Of a stretch of DNA of 17,668 nt, positions 8,259 to 16,442 are shown piece after piece. Position 1 is the first letter of the stretch, and every line of letters begins with the position of its first letter. The translations under genes and the position numbers were made by a program. Source of the stretch: Eshraghiella sp964405265 (GTDB lineage: Bacteria; Bacillota; Clostridia; Lachnospirales; Lachnospiraceae); contig CAYONC010000023.1 of assembly GCA_964405265.1 (NCBI GenBank), positions 1 to 17,668 on the forward strand, given 5' to 3'. The notes under the pieces are model-generated. The model was not told the DNA's origin, did not search any database, and saw only the letters and a program-made list of their open reading frames with translations.

Positions 8259-10004
8259 CAGTGTCTCATAGACAGGAAAAGGAAGTTCTCCGAGTTCAAT
8301 TATTAATGAATTGAATTTTTTTAAACAGTCGCTTCCGAGTTCTTCCAGTGCCCTGTCTTTCAAGTCATTCATAAGCTGTGTTCCTACTGCATACGGAAGA
8401 ATTGAGCCTGCATCCGATACACACGAATGGTACAGCGAATCAACTATGTCGTCACTGTTCATATCAAAGTCCTCAAGGAATTCTCCGAGTTCCTTTTCCG
8501 TCCAGCCTTCAAAATTTATTCCAAGGTCTGCCCTTGCCATTATAAGATATCCGTATTCACTGTCATTTATCATTATTGTGCCGTAATTTTCAGGAAGCTC
8601 ATCAAGCTCATACAGATAACTGACTGCTGTTTCTGAAGCATACTCTGCCCATCCTTCGGACGAACCGATAAATGACAATGCCTTTCTTATTGCCGGAATG
8701 TCTTCATTGGCAAAAAACGAGGTAGTCTGATACAGATGTCCCGGATATCCCTCGTGTGCAAGTGTGGTATAAAGCGTATACATATCATCGCCCACCGTTG
8801 AACCGTTAATCTTAATATTATTAACGCTCAGATTATCAATTCTCGGATTTACGTAATATGCCAGAACACCCTCAATTTCACAGGCACTGCTCATATATTC
8901 TATGGAATATTTATCAGTCACCGGAGCCGGAAAATCCTTATCCATACAGCTGATTATATGCTCCAGTACATCCTCAGGTGCATCAAATTCAGGCTGATAT
9001 GTATACAGATAATCCGTAACGGTAAAATCCTTCATAATCTCATCATAGACTTCTTCAAGTACTTCATCAATTTTCCCGTCAACATAGTCTATAACTTCTT
9101 CAACGGTCATGTCTGAGCTTGTTTTGTTCCTGACTATTGCCCTGTAAAGGCGTATACCTTCTTCGCCATAATTTGAAAGCCCGCCGGTATTCCTGCAGCT
9201 TCCCTTTAATTCTTCCAGAAGCTTTGCCGTATTTTCATAAAATGACATAACATATTGTTCCACATATTCTTTATTGACACTGATATATTTCTTCTCGATA
9301 TCCTCATCCAGTGAAAGCTTTTTAATTTTAGCTTCAAATGACTGAGTAAGCGGAAGTCCGCCGCTTTCCACGAAATCACTGCACACACCGATATTGTATT
9401 CAGCCAGCCTGTCCGTGACAAAATAACCTTCTTCCGCCTGCTTCCTGAGATATTCCTCAAAGCTCCCGAAATAATCGTCAAGACTCTTCATGTAGCAGAA
9501 GTATTCTTCAACATCTTCTTCATCATACAGCACAAATTCTATAAAATTGGTAGAAAGATTAACCGGAATACCTGATGAAATTCCGAGTACATTCTGAATG
9601 TACATAAAACCGTCATATGCATCCTGAGTTTCAAGATACCACATGAGAGTATCATAAGTTATCTTTTGACTGTCACTGAGACCGTCCCTGTCAAATTCAC
9701 TGAGTACTTTAATATATTCATCTATTGCGGCTTCCGATGCCAGAGTATTCTCCTCTGAAAAAGAACCGAACGTCATGTCCTCCGCCGTATATGATATCCC
9801 GTATTCTTCCGGGTTGGAAATCGTAAAATGTGCATTAAGGCTGTCTCCTGCAATCATTGCCTTAAACATGTCATCACAAAACTCATCGAATTCCACATCT
9901 GCCAGCCGGTTATCATGTTTTACGGCGTTTCTTCCCGAACATGATGAAGCCGTAACGAGCATCAATGCCGACAAAAAAATAATTCCTGCTTTCTTAAAAA
10001 CCAT
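8229..10004 (-). CDS. DUF885 family lipoprotein, putative zinc metallopeptidase
   Basis: The 591-residue protein begins with a lipoprotein signal (basic start, hydrophobic core 7-17, lipobox ending TASSC, Cys22), so it should be anchored on the outer face of the membrane. The DUF885 hallmarks are present: HEGYPGH at 417-423 (HExxxxH) and SEGWAEY at 449-455 with E454 as a plausible third metal ligand. The family has gluzincin-like features and is predicted to be peptidases; substrates are mostly unknown. GGAGG precedes the ATG and the upstream GTPase gene ends only 12 bases away, placing it last in the carbamate kinase-GTPase operon. A zinc-dependent exported enzyme downstream of two putative metal chaperones is suggestive but not proof of a link. 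Confidence 0.88.
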   Translation of the reverse strand: MVFKKAGIIFLSALMLVTASSCSGRNAVKHDNRLADVEFDEFCDDMFKAMIAGDSLNAHFTISNPEEYGISYTAEDMTFGSFSEENTLASEAAIDEYIKVLSEFDRDGLSDSQKITYDTLMWYLETQDAYDGFMYIQNVLGISSGIPVNLSTNFIEFVLYDEEDVEEYFCYMKSLDDYFGSFEEYLRKQAEEGYFVTDRLAEYNIGVCSDFVESGGLPLTQSFEAKIKKLSLDEDIEKKYISVNKEYVEQYVMSFYENTAKLLEELKGSCRNTGGLSNYGEEGIRLYRAIVRNKTSSDMTVEEVIDYVDGKIDEVLEEVYDEIMKDFTVTDYLYTYQPEFDAPEDVLEHIISCMDKDFPAPVTDKYSIEYMSSACEIEGVLAYYVNPRIDNLSVNNIKINGSTVGDDMYTLYTTLAHEGYPGHLYQTTSFFANEDIPAIRKALSFIGSSEGWAEYASETAVSYLYELDELPENYGTIMINDSEYGYLIMARADLGINFEGWTEKELGEFLEDFDMNSDDIVDSLYHSCVSDAGSILPYAVGTQLMNDLKDRALEELGSDCLKKFNSLIIELGELPFPVYETLLDDWIGKNK

Positions 10005-10016
10005 ACACCCTCCATA

Positions 10017-10970
10017 TTAGTTGAAATAAACAAGGTCATCTTCAGGTTTTTCCGCTTTTTCAATGCTTACCGCATGAAGAACAATTCCTTTACCCTGATA
10101 TTCACGACAGTACTCCACTTTTGCTTCCGCCACAAGATATGCAAAATCCCTGTCCTTAAATACATCCATCTGCGGCTGCAGGGCCTTATCGTATTTGCAC
10201 TTAAAGCCTATAAATCTTATGTCATCCGCACAGCAGGTCATTGCAAAACGTCCCGGTGCAAAAGTATTTTTTCCTGAATATTCCTGAGGCTTATAAACAA
10301 CAATTTTTGCTTTTATTATTTTGCCGTCATACTTTGCAGGATTATCCATGGCATCCATATACCATATTCCGTAATCTTCATCCGAAATGTCTATTTCGTC
10401 GCTGTTAATGTCAAAAGGCAGAATTTCTTCTATTTCATTAGAGCTTCCGTCAGATGATTCAAAAAATACCTGTGCCCTTCCGTTAACAGCCTTAACGCTT
10501 CTTCTGTATCCCGCCCTGTCTGAACCGGCGGTACATCTGTTGATTATGACCATTTCAGACATTTTGTACTGTTCCATCATAATCTGCTTCATGTTGGCAA
10601 GATACATATCATATGTCTCTGCATTTACAAGGGTAATAATCTGCACTACTTCCATAAAGGACGGAAGCGAGTCAATGAAGCCGCCCATGTTCCACAAACC
10701 GTTAAATTCCACAATAACTCTTTCAGCCCTGTGTCTGTTGCAGTTATTTATGAAGAAATCCTTAGTAAGCTCCTCCATGTCTTCCACCATTACCACTTTA
10801 GTATTGATTTTATTCATCCCGGCTTCGTCATATGACTCTTCACCATCCTCACACGCAATGACGAGGGTTCTGGTTCCGTCGTTAAAATCTTCACCGGAAA
10901 GAGTATCCTTTATGAAAGATGTCTTTCCGCTTTCTAAAAATCCATTAATAATAAAAACAGGTATTTCCAT
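10017..10970 (-). CDS. Degenerate G3E (CobW-like) GTPase fused to a YcgQ/DUF1980-like domain
   Basis: In the 317-residue protein, residues 1-195 form a G3E GTPase-like domain with P-loop GFLESGKTSF (10-19), a G3-like VEFNGLW (87-93) and NRC at 144-146 where NKxD would be expected. The CxCC metal motif usual in this family is absent. Residues ~205-317 look different: NPAKYDGKIIK, then GRFAMTCCADD (240-250, with the C246-C247 pair) and a short PEDDLVYFN end. This pattern recalls the C-terminal DUF1980 domain of YcgQ/TIGR03943 proteins, which in Bacillota neighbour COG0523 metal chaperones. The fusion is my inference from motif memory. An AAGGAT ribosome site overlaps the stop of the upstream GTPase gene ten bases away, showing tight coupling. 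Confidence 0.75.
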   Translation of the reverse strand: MEIPVFIINGFLESGKTSFIKDTLSGEDFNDGTRTLVIACEDGEESYDEAGMNKINTKVVMVEDMEELTKDFFINNCNRHRAERVIVEFNGLWNMGGFIDSLPSFMEVVQIITLVNAETYDMYLANMKQIMMEQYKMSEMVIINRCTAGSDRAGYRRSVKAVNGRAQVFFESSDGSSNEIEEILPFDINSDEIDISDEDYGIWYMDAMDNPAKYDGKIIKAKIVVYKPQEYSGKNTFAPGRFAMTCCADDIRFIGFKCKYDKALQPQMDVFKDRDFAYLVAEAKVEYCREYQGKGIVLHAVSIEKAEKPEDDLVYFN

Positions 10971-10980
10971 AAATATATCC

Positions 10981-12168
10981 TTATCTTAATCCAAATAATT
11001 CTTCCATCCGGTGTGCATCAACAGCAGTTCCGATAACACATAACTTGCCTGTATATTCCGGTGTTCCGGTTCTGAGCTCATATTCTCCCGGAACGGCATC
11101 AAAATAAATCCATGAACCGTCCTTATCCGGAACCATACCCTTGGCTCTTAAAATCATTCCGAATTCATCCGTCTCAACAAGCCTCTTTAGAATTGATTCA
11201 ATTTCCTGCCTGTCAAATTTGTGCGGAGTTTCAACGCCCCAGCTGTTAAAAACGTCATCAGCGTGATGATGACCGTGTCCTTCGCCATGGTGGCAGCAGC
11301 ATTCATTATCATGGTCGTGATGGTGGTGATGATGCTCATGACCTTCATCTCCATGGTGGCAGCAGCACTCTTCGTCATGGTCGTGATGATGGTGGTGATG
11401 CTCATGCTCTTCGTCTCCATGGTGACAGCAGCACTCTTCATCATGGTCGTGATGGTGGTGATGATGCTCATGCTCTTCGTCTTCATGGTGGCAGCAGCAC
11501 TCTTCATCATGGTCGTGATGATGGTGGTGATGGTGCCCATGTTCAATATCTTCAAGTATCTCGTCCACAAGGGATGTTCTTCTGAGTGCCGACATTATCT
11601 GTTCACCGGTAAGCTCATCCCATGGTGTGGTAATAACGGCTGCTCCGGTATTATGTTCCCTGATAAGTCCTACCGCATCTTCGACCCTGTCATCCGTTAT
11701 ATTCTGTGTTCTGCTGAGAACTATCACGGACGCACTTTCTATCTGATTATTATAGAATTCACCGAAATTCTTCATATACATTTTACATTTTGAAGCGTCT
11801 GCAACCGTTATAAAATTATCCGGTTCAAGTCCCGCTTCCTCACTGACATTCTCAACAGCCGCAATTACGTCTGAGAGCTTACCGACTCCGGAAGGCTCTA
11901 TTATTATTACATCCGGAGAATATTCTTCCGTAACCTTCTTAAGTGCTTCTCCGAAATCTCCCACAAGTGAACAGCATATGCATCCCGAATTCATCTCGTT
12001 AATCTGTATTCCGGAATCTTTAAGAAATCCTCCGTCAATACCTATCTCACCAAATTCGTTTTCTATAAGCACAACCTTCTGTCCCTTATATATCTCTTCT
12101 ATAAGCTTCTTAATGAACGTTGTCTTTCCTGCACCCAGAAAACCTGATATTATTGTTACTTTACTCAT
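10981..12168 (-). CDS. G3E family (CobW/COG0523) GTPase metallochaperone with His/Cys-rich repeats
   Basis: In the 395-residue protein the GTPase domain (1-~200) has P-loop GFLGAGKTT (9-17), ENEFGEIGID (36-45), the metal-binding CxCC motif C63-I64-C65-C66, and EPSGVG (91-96) as G3. The G4 position reads LSRTQ rather than NKxD, a variant I believe occurs in clostridial members. Residues 210-303 are about 45 His and 12 Cys in four repeats of 22 residues, each a His run, DHD, acidic residues, CCC and HH. A CobW C-terminal domain follows (~315-395). Such proteins deliver or buffer metals (Zn, Co, Ni); the metal here cannot be read from sequence. It sits 15 bases after carbamate kinase and ten before the second GTPase. 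Confidence 0.92.
   Translation of the reverse strand: MSKVTIISGFLGAGKTTFIKKLIEEIYKGQKVVLIENEFGEIGIDGGFLKDSGIQINEMNSGCICCSLVGDFGEALKKVTEEYSPDVIIIEPSGVGKLSDVIAAVENVSEEAGLEPDNFITVADASKCKMYMKNFGEFYNNQIESASVIVLSRTQNITDDRVEDAVGLIREHNTGAAVITTPWDELTGEQIMSALRRTSLVDEILEDIEHGHHHHHHHDHDEECCCHHEDEEHEHHHHHHDHDEECCCHHGDEEHEHHHHHHDHDEECCCHHGDEGHEHHHHHHDHDNECCCHHGEGHGHHHADDVFNSWGVETPHKFDRQEIESILKRLVETDEFGMILRAKGMVPDKDGSWIYFDAVPGEYELRTGTPEYTGKLCVIGTAVDAHRMEELFGLR
11260..11541 (-). repeat. Four in-frame 66-bp tandem repeats encoding His/Cys-rich metal-binding segment
   Basis: The landmark encoding Cys-Cys-Cys recurs at 11293, 11359, 11425 and 11491, exactly 66 bases (22 codons) apart. Units differ by few bases (for example G to A at 11425, and Asp-Asn in place of Asp-Glu in the last protein unit). 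CCC triplets fall at residues 224, 246, 268 and 290. A short His-rich flank borders each side. The near identity points to recent duplication or slippage, and copy number may vary between strains. Confidence 0.95.
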
Positions 12169-12183
12169 TGATATCTGCCTCTT

Positions 12184-13110
12184 CTATATTATTGTCGTTC
12201 CTGTTTTACCGAGAAGCGCATCCTTAGCCTTCTCAAGATTGGCAATTACTGCCTTCCTGCCCTTACCTGCAAGCACAAAGCCAACGGCAGCATCCACCTT
12301 AGGGAGGGTTGTAATTGCGCCAAGACTGTCCTTATTGATGTACTGCCTGAGTGATTCCGCACTTACTTCATCAAATGACTGCTGTCCGTTCTCACCGTTG
12401 ATTGTGAGCCTGTCTCCTTCGGTAAGAAATAAAAGTGTTCCCGCATCAAGAAGCTCTGCAAGCCTTGCCGCAGTATAGTCCTTCTCTATAATTGCACTTG
12501 CGCCCTTGAGAACCGTTCTCTGTTCAAGTACCGGTATACCGCCGCCGCCTGCCGCAATAACAACCTGTCCTGCTTCCATGAGTGTTCTTACCGCATCTAT
12601 TTCATATATATCCTGAGGCTTAGGTGCCGCAATTATTCTTCTGAAGCCCTTATCCTCTTCCGTTACATAATTACCCTTAGCCTCTTCAGCCTCTGCTTCC
12701 TCCGCAGTCATATATCTGCCGATTACCTTGGTAGGATTATTGAATGCCCCGTCAAAAGGATCAACCTTAACCTGTGTTATAATGGTAGAAACCGTCTTAT
12801 ATATTCCCCTGTTAAGGAGTTCCGTGCGGATTGCATTCTGCAAATCATATCCGATATATCCCTGACTCATTGCATTGCACAATGACATCGGTGCAACGGT
12901 ATATTTTGAATCAAGTCTTGCAAACTCCGTCATTGCCGTCTGTATCATTCCCACCTGCGGACCGTTACTGTGTGTAATCACCACCTGATACTTTGCTTCC
13001 ACAAGATCAGCTATTGCCTTAGCCGCCTTGGTAACATTGGCCTTCTGCTCCGGGAAAGTCTCCCCGAATGCATTTCTGCCGAGTGCCACAACTATTTTAT
13101 TATTCTTCAT
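12184..13110 (-). CDS. arcC: Carbamate kinase, variant clostridial type
   Basis: The 308-residue amino-acid-kinase fold protein would make ATP and carbamate from carbamoyl phosphate and ADP. Matches to carbamate kinase: HSNGPQVG (47-54), AMSQGYIGYDLQNAI (80-94), NPTKVIGRYMT (125-135), AAPKPQDI (161-168), AAGGGGIPV (186-194) and the catalytic-type Lys-Asp of IIEKD (207-211). Departures: LGRNAFG (10-16) instead of LGGNAL, Ser48 instead of Gly in HGNGPQVG, and EGDRLTINGENGQQ (231-244) where the nucleotide-site segment is usually TxVxxVxxNxGxPxQ. I recall clostridial enzymes with an LGHNALG/HSNGPQV pattern, so this looks like a subfamily rather than decay. No arcA, arcB or transcarbamylase is nearby. 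GAGGTAA precedes the ATG, and it heads the operon. Confidence 0.85.
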   Translation of the reverse strand: MKNNKIVVALGRNAFGETFPEQKANVTKAAKAIADLVEAKYQVVITHSNGPQVGMIQTAMTEFARLDSKYTVAPMSLCNAMSQGYIGYDLQNAIRTELLNRGIYKTVSTIITQVKVDPFDGAFNNPTKVIGRYMTAEEAEAEEAKGNYVTEEDKGFRRIIAAPKPQDIYEIDAVRTLMEAGQVVIAAGGGGIPVLEQRTVLKGASAIIEKDYTAARLAELLDAGTLLFLTEGDRLTINGENGQQSFDEVSAESLRQYINKDSLGAITTLPKVDAAVGFVLAGKGRKAVIANLEKAKDALLGKTGTTII

Positions 13111-13155
13111 GCTGTTACCTCGCTCATCATTTTATTGTTTTTTATAATACCTTTA

Positions 13156-13184
13156 ATTATAATTCCTGTTTTTGTAAAAATCAA
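13156..13184 (-). promoter_or_regulatory. Sigma-A promoter of the arcC-GTPase-DUF885 operon
   Basis: On the minus strand TTGATT (13179-13184), a 17-base spacer and consensus TATAAT (13156-13161). The start would be near 13149, giving a leader of about 39 bases. No terminator is visible between the preceding phosphodiesterase gene and this promoter, so read-through from the icd unit is possible. Confidence 0.72.
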
Positions 13185-13204
13185 TGAATAACTGTGCCTG
13201 TATT

Positions 13205-15076
13205 TTACTTTTTAAATACAGAGCTCAGGACGTTACCGATAAGTGTATGGGAATACCTGTCATATACCACTTCCCTTGCCATAACCGGATAATCCGTTAT
13301 TATGGAGTCAACACCCATCACAGTCAGCTTTCTTGCGGTTTCCCTGTCATTAACGGTCCATGCAAATATCTGTTTGCCGCGTGAATGAATTTCATCAATT
13401 ACATTTTTGTCTATATATGCCATATTGATGCTGAATGCGTCCACATCCTCTATGTCATAAAAATCACCGTACGCCATCGTCAGAATATATCCTGTCCGGA
13501 TATTTTCATTGTATCCCTTAATCTCTGTAAGTGCATCATAGTTCATGGACGTGACATAACATTCATCCGCATAACCGTATTTTTCAATAAGCTCTGCAAC
13601 GGATTTTACAAGATCCGGCTCACTGTCGGACAGTTTTATCTCTATGTTAAGCTTAATTTTACCCGATGTATAAGCCATAACCTCTTCCAGCGTCGGAATC
13701 CTGCATTCTGCAAATTCAGGGTCATCTGAAAACCAGCTGCCTGCATCAAGCTCTTTTATCTCATCATAGGTAACATTATATATTTTGCGGTTTACGCCTG
13801 TGGTTCTGTACAGACTGTCATCATGCATAACCACTATCACGCCGTCATTGGTCTCATGAACGTCAAGCTCTATATAATCTGCAGTTGCTTCAACAGCATT
13901 TCTGAATGCCGCCATTGTATTTTCCGGTGCATCGCATGAGCAGCCGCGGTGTGCCGTAACGGTTGCGTCGTTAAGATATTCCACATTATAGAACGGATTA
14001 GTTCTGAAGGATTTAAACAGGTAGAATATGTTTACGGCAATAAGGGTCAGTGACAATAATGCCGTAAATGCCTTTCCTGCCCATGAATGTCCGTGTTTCT
14101 TTTTCAGGCTCTCCGTGATGTCTCCGATAAAAAGTTCATTTCCGGTATCTCCCCTGTATCTGAAAAACAGCCCTGTAATGACTGCATAGGACACAGGCAG
14201 TGAAATTACAGGCATAAGTATCTTGATTATGGTAAGAGCCACCCTGAATACGGACAGATATATCGCCATACCAAGATTAACCTTGTCCAAAATGAATACA
14301 CCGGCAATTATCAGCAGTGCAATAATAAAATACACGGCATAAATCGCAAACAGGACTATGACGTTCCAGCCCAGCATAACTCCGAAGGTTTTAAGACCCC
14401 TGCGTCTTATGAGAAGTCTGCTCTGTCTTTTGCTGTCCGTTATGTCATCACCGTCATATGCCACGTAATTCATTGTAAATATGTGAAGCATGCAGTATAC
14501 AAACAGAACAACCGTAAGTATTCCGACTATGGCAAGCGGCATTTTCCACGTCTTAATGATTTCCACCGCTGCACTGTTTATCTTGATATTGGACAGAAAA
14601 AAACCGAACAGGGTTATGTTCATCATTAGTGATATAACGGTTATATGAAAAAGCGTGTTGATTCTTTTCTTCTTAAGAGAAGCCCTCATTACCTTAATTC
14701 CGCCCTTAAAAATATCTGAGACCGTGAGCCTTATACCGTGATGTGCCGCATCAAAACAAACCGACAGACATGATACCTCATAGGACGTATAAAACGCAAT
14801 TATAAGGAGTCCGGCTGCAATGAACAGAATCGTAACCGGATTTTTAAAATACATTAGAAGATAATCATTGGTAAGAAATTTAAGTCCTGCAGCTTTAAGC
14901 GTAAAATTAAAGGACAAAATAAGCACAGGATAAAAAACGGCGATAAAAGACATCTTGTATATAAGCTCGAAAAACAGAAGTCCTGCTCCTCCCTTTTTAA
15001 GGATACCGAATGCATCCTTAAAAACCATACAATAATATTCATTTAAACCGTTCCTTATTCTGTGCTTCATATTCAC
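13205..15076 (-). CDS. Membrane-anchored glycerophosphodiester phosphodiesterase
   Basis: The 623-residue protein has two parts. Residues ~1-355 hold about eight hydrophobic segments, matching the membrane domain (GPDPase_memb type) attached to some Bacillota enzymes. Residues ~370-610 are a GDPD TIM barrel: TAHRGCSCDAPENT (374-387; H376, R377, E385, N386), IELDVHETNDG (402-412; E403, D405), MHDDSLYRTTG (417-427; H418), LNIEIK (476-481) and FAWTVND near the end. It would hydrolyse glycerophosphodiesters, possibly lipoteichoic-acid-type or phospholipid-derived, at the membrane surface. The start is uncertain: GTG at 15076 gives the longest frame but has no strong ribosome site; ATG at 15070 and ATG at 15028 are alternatives. 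It begins 22 bases after icd and is probably cotranscribed. Confidence 0.88.
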   Translation of the reverse strand: MNMKHRIRNGLNEYYCMVFKDAFGILKKGGAGLLFFELIYKMSFIAVFYPVLILSFNFTLKAAGLKFLTNDYLLMYFKNPVTILFIAAGLLIIAFYTSYEVSCLSVCFDAAHHGIRLTVSDIFKGGIKVMRASLKKKRINTLFHITVISLMMNITLFGFFLSNIKINSAAVEIIKTWKMPLAIVGILTVVLFVYCMLHIFTMNYVAYDGDDITDSKRQSRLLIRRRGLKTFGVMLGWNVIVLFAIYAVYFIIALLIIAGVFILDKVNLGMAIYLSVFRVALTIIKILMPVISLPVSYAVITGLFFRYRGDTGNELFIGDITESLKKKHGHSWAGKAFTALLSLTLIAVNIFYLFKSFRTNPFYNVEYLNDATVTAHRGCSCDAPENTMAAFRNAVEATADYIELDVHETNDGVIVVMHDDSLYRTTGVNRKIYNVTYDEIKELDAGSWFSDDPEFAECRIPTLEEVMAYTSGKIKLNIEIKLSDSEPDLVKSVAELIEKYGYADECYVTSMNYDALTEIKGYNENIRTGYILTMAYGDFYDIEDVDAFSINMAYIDKNVIDEIHSRGKQIFAWTVNDRETARKLTVMGVDSIITDYPVMAREVVYDRYSHTLIGNVLSSVFKK

Positions 15077-15098
15077 TCATAACCAGCTTTCATTATAA

Positions 15099-16307
15099 TC
15101 AGAGCATTTCTTCAAGCCGGGTTCTGACTGCTTTTATAAATTCAAAGCTGTCCAATACTTCCGGATTATCCATTGTCGTGATAAGCGCCAAATCCTTCGT
15201 CATCTTTCCGCTTTCAATGGTATCCGTACATGCCTTCTCAAGTCTGTCGGCAAATTCCATGAGACTGCTGTTGGAGTCAAGCTCTCCTCTCTTCCTCAAT
15301 GCCCCGGTCCATGCAAAAATCGTTGCAACCGAATTGGTGGATGTCTTCTGTCCCTTAAGATGGTTATAATAATGTCTCTGTACCGTTCCGTGTGCAGCTT
15401 CATATTCATAATATCCGTCAGGTGATACAAGCACCGAAGTCATCATCGCAAGCGAACCAAATGCCGTTGCCACCATGTCGCTCATGACGTCTCCGTCGTA
15501 GTTCTTACATGCCCATATGTATCCGCCTTCAGACTTCATGACTCTCGCAACCGCATCATCTATAAGCGTATAAAAATATTCTATTCCAGACTCTCTGAAT
15601 CTGTCAGCATATTCCGCATCATATATTTCCTGAAAAATATCCTTAAAATTATGGTCATATTTCTTGGAAATCGTGTCCTTCGTTGCAAACCATAAATCCT
15701 GCTTCATGTCAAGTGCATAATTGAAGCAGCTTCTTGCAAAGCTTTCAATTGACTTGTCTACATTATGCACACCCTGAATAATTCCAGACGATTTAAAGTC
15801 ATGTATGGTTTCCCTAATCTCACTTCCATCTTCACCGGTAAATACGAGTTCAGCCTTTCCTGCACCCGGAACCTTGATTTCCACATTCTTATACACATCA
15901 CCATAGGCGTGTCTTGCTATTGTTATCGGTTTCTTCCAGTTCTTAACAAGCGGCTCTATTCCCTTAACTATAACAGGTGCCCTGAATACCGTTCCATCAA
16001 GTATTGCCCTGATTGTTCCGTTAGGGCTCTTCCACATCTCTTTAAGGTTATATTCCTTCATTCTCGCCGCATTAGGTGTTATGGTTGCACACTTTACGGC
16101 AACGCCGTACTTCTTAGTGGCATTGGCGGCATCAACGGTTACCCTGTCGTCAGTCTCATTCCTGTATTCCAGTCCCAAATCATAATATTCCGTTTTAAGG
16201 TCTATGAAAGGTAAAAGAAGTTCATCCTTAATCATCTTCCATAATATTCTTGTCATTTCATCCCCATCCATCTCGACAAGGGGAGTAGTCATTGATATTC
16301 TGTTCAT
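15099..16307 (-). CDS. icd: NADP-dependent isocitrate dehydrogenase, eukaryotic-like type
   Basis: The 402-residue enzyme oxidatively decarboxylates isocitrate to 2-oxoglutarate, here probably for glutamate synthesis. It resembles the eukaryotic cytosolic/mitochondrial type rather than the E. coli type: KCATITP at 72-78, WKSPNGTIR at 92-100, ITIARHAYGD at 128-137 with substrate Arg132, KNYDGDVMSD as metal site, YEYEAAHGTVQRHY and TSTNSVATIFAWT. The TPDE segment common in relatives reads TPNA. The frame stays open upstream to an ATG at 16382, but I chose the ATG at 16307. It has GGAG ten bases before it, the promoter lies inside the extra stretch, and the family normally begins just before the Met-Asp-Gly-Asp-Glu segment. 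Citrate synthase and aconitase are not in the window. Confidence 0.94.
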   Translation of the reverse strand: MNRISMTTPLVEMDGDEMTRILWKMIKDELLLPFIDLKTEYYDLGLEYRNETDDRVTVDAANATKKYGVAVKCATITPNAARMKEYNLKEMWKSPNGTIRAILDGTVFRAPVIVKGIEPLVKNWKKPITIARHAYGDVYKNVEIKVPGAGKAELVFTGEDGSEIRETIHDFKSSGIIQGVHNVDKSIESFARSCFNYALDMKQDLWFATKDTISKKYDHNFKDIFQEIYDAEYADRFRESGIEYFYTLIDDAVARVMKSEGGYIWACKNYDGDVMSDMVATAFGSLAMMTSVLVSPDGYYEYEAAHGTVQRHYYNHLKGQKTSTNSVATIFAWTGALRKRGELDSNSSLMEFADRLEKACTDTIESGKMTKDLALITTMDNPEVLDSFEFIKAVRTRLEEML

Positions 16308-16338
16308 TCTCTCAATTCTCCATTCTGAATAATACACC

Positions 16339-16367
16339 ATTATAGACTTATTATAATTTAAAATCAA
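16339..16367 (-). promoter_or_regulatory. Sigma-A promoter of the icd unit
   Basis: On the minus strand TTGATT (16362-16367), a 17-base spacer and consensus TATAAT (16339-16344). The expected start near 16332 gives a leader of about 25 bases and excludes the upstream ATG at 16382 as start of icd. Confidence 0.75.
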
Positions 16368-16442
16368 TAATTTATGTAACAAAACAGTCAGTGCTGAATA
16401 TCTGTATATTGTAAATCAAATTATTTTACCGGAGGATTCATA

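Noticed and set aside
11187..11793. Long open frames on both strands through the His/Cys repeat region (127-residue minus frame and 190-residue plus frame rich in Met/Val or Thr/Ile)
   Set aside because: The 66-bp period is a multiple of three, so a repeat unit without stops keeps all its frames open. The His/Cys frame lies inside a complete GTPase and is clearly the coding one.
16308..16382. In-frame N-terminal extension of isocitrate dehydrogenase
   Set aside because: It contains the promoter, has no ribosome site, and family members do not have this extension.
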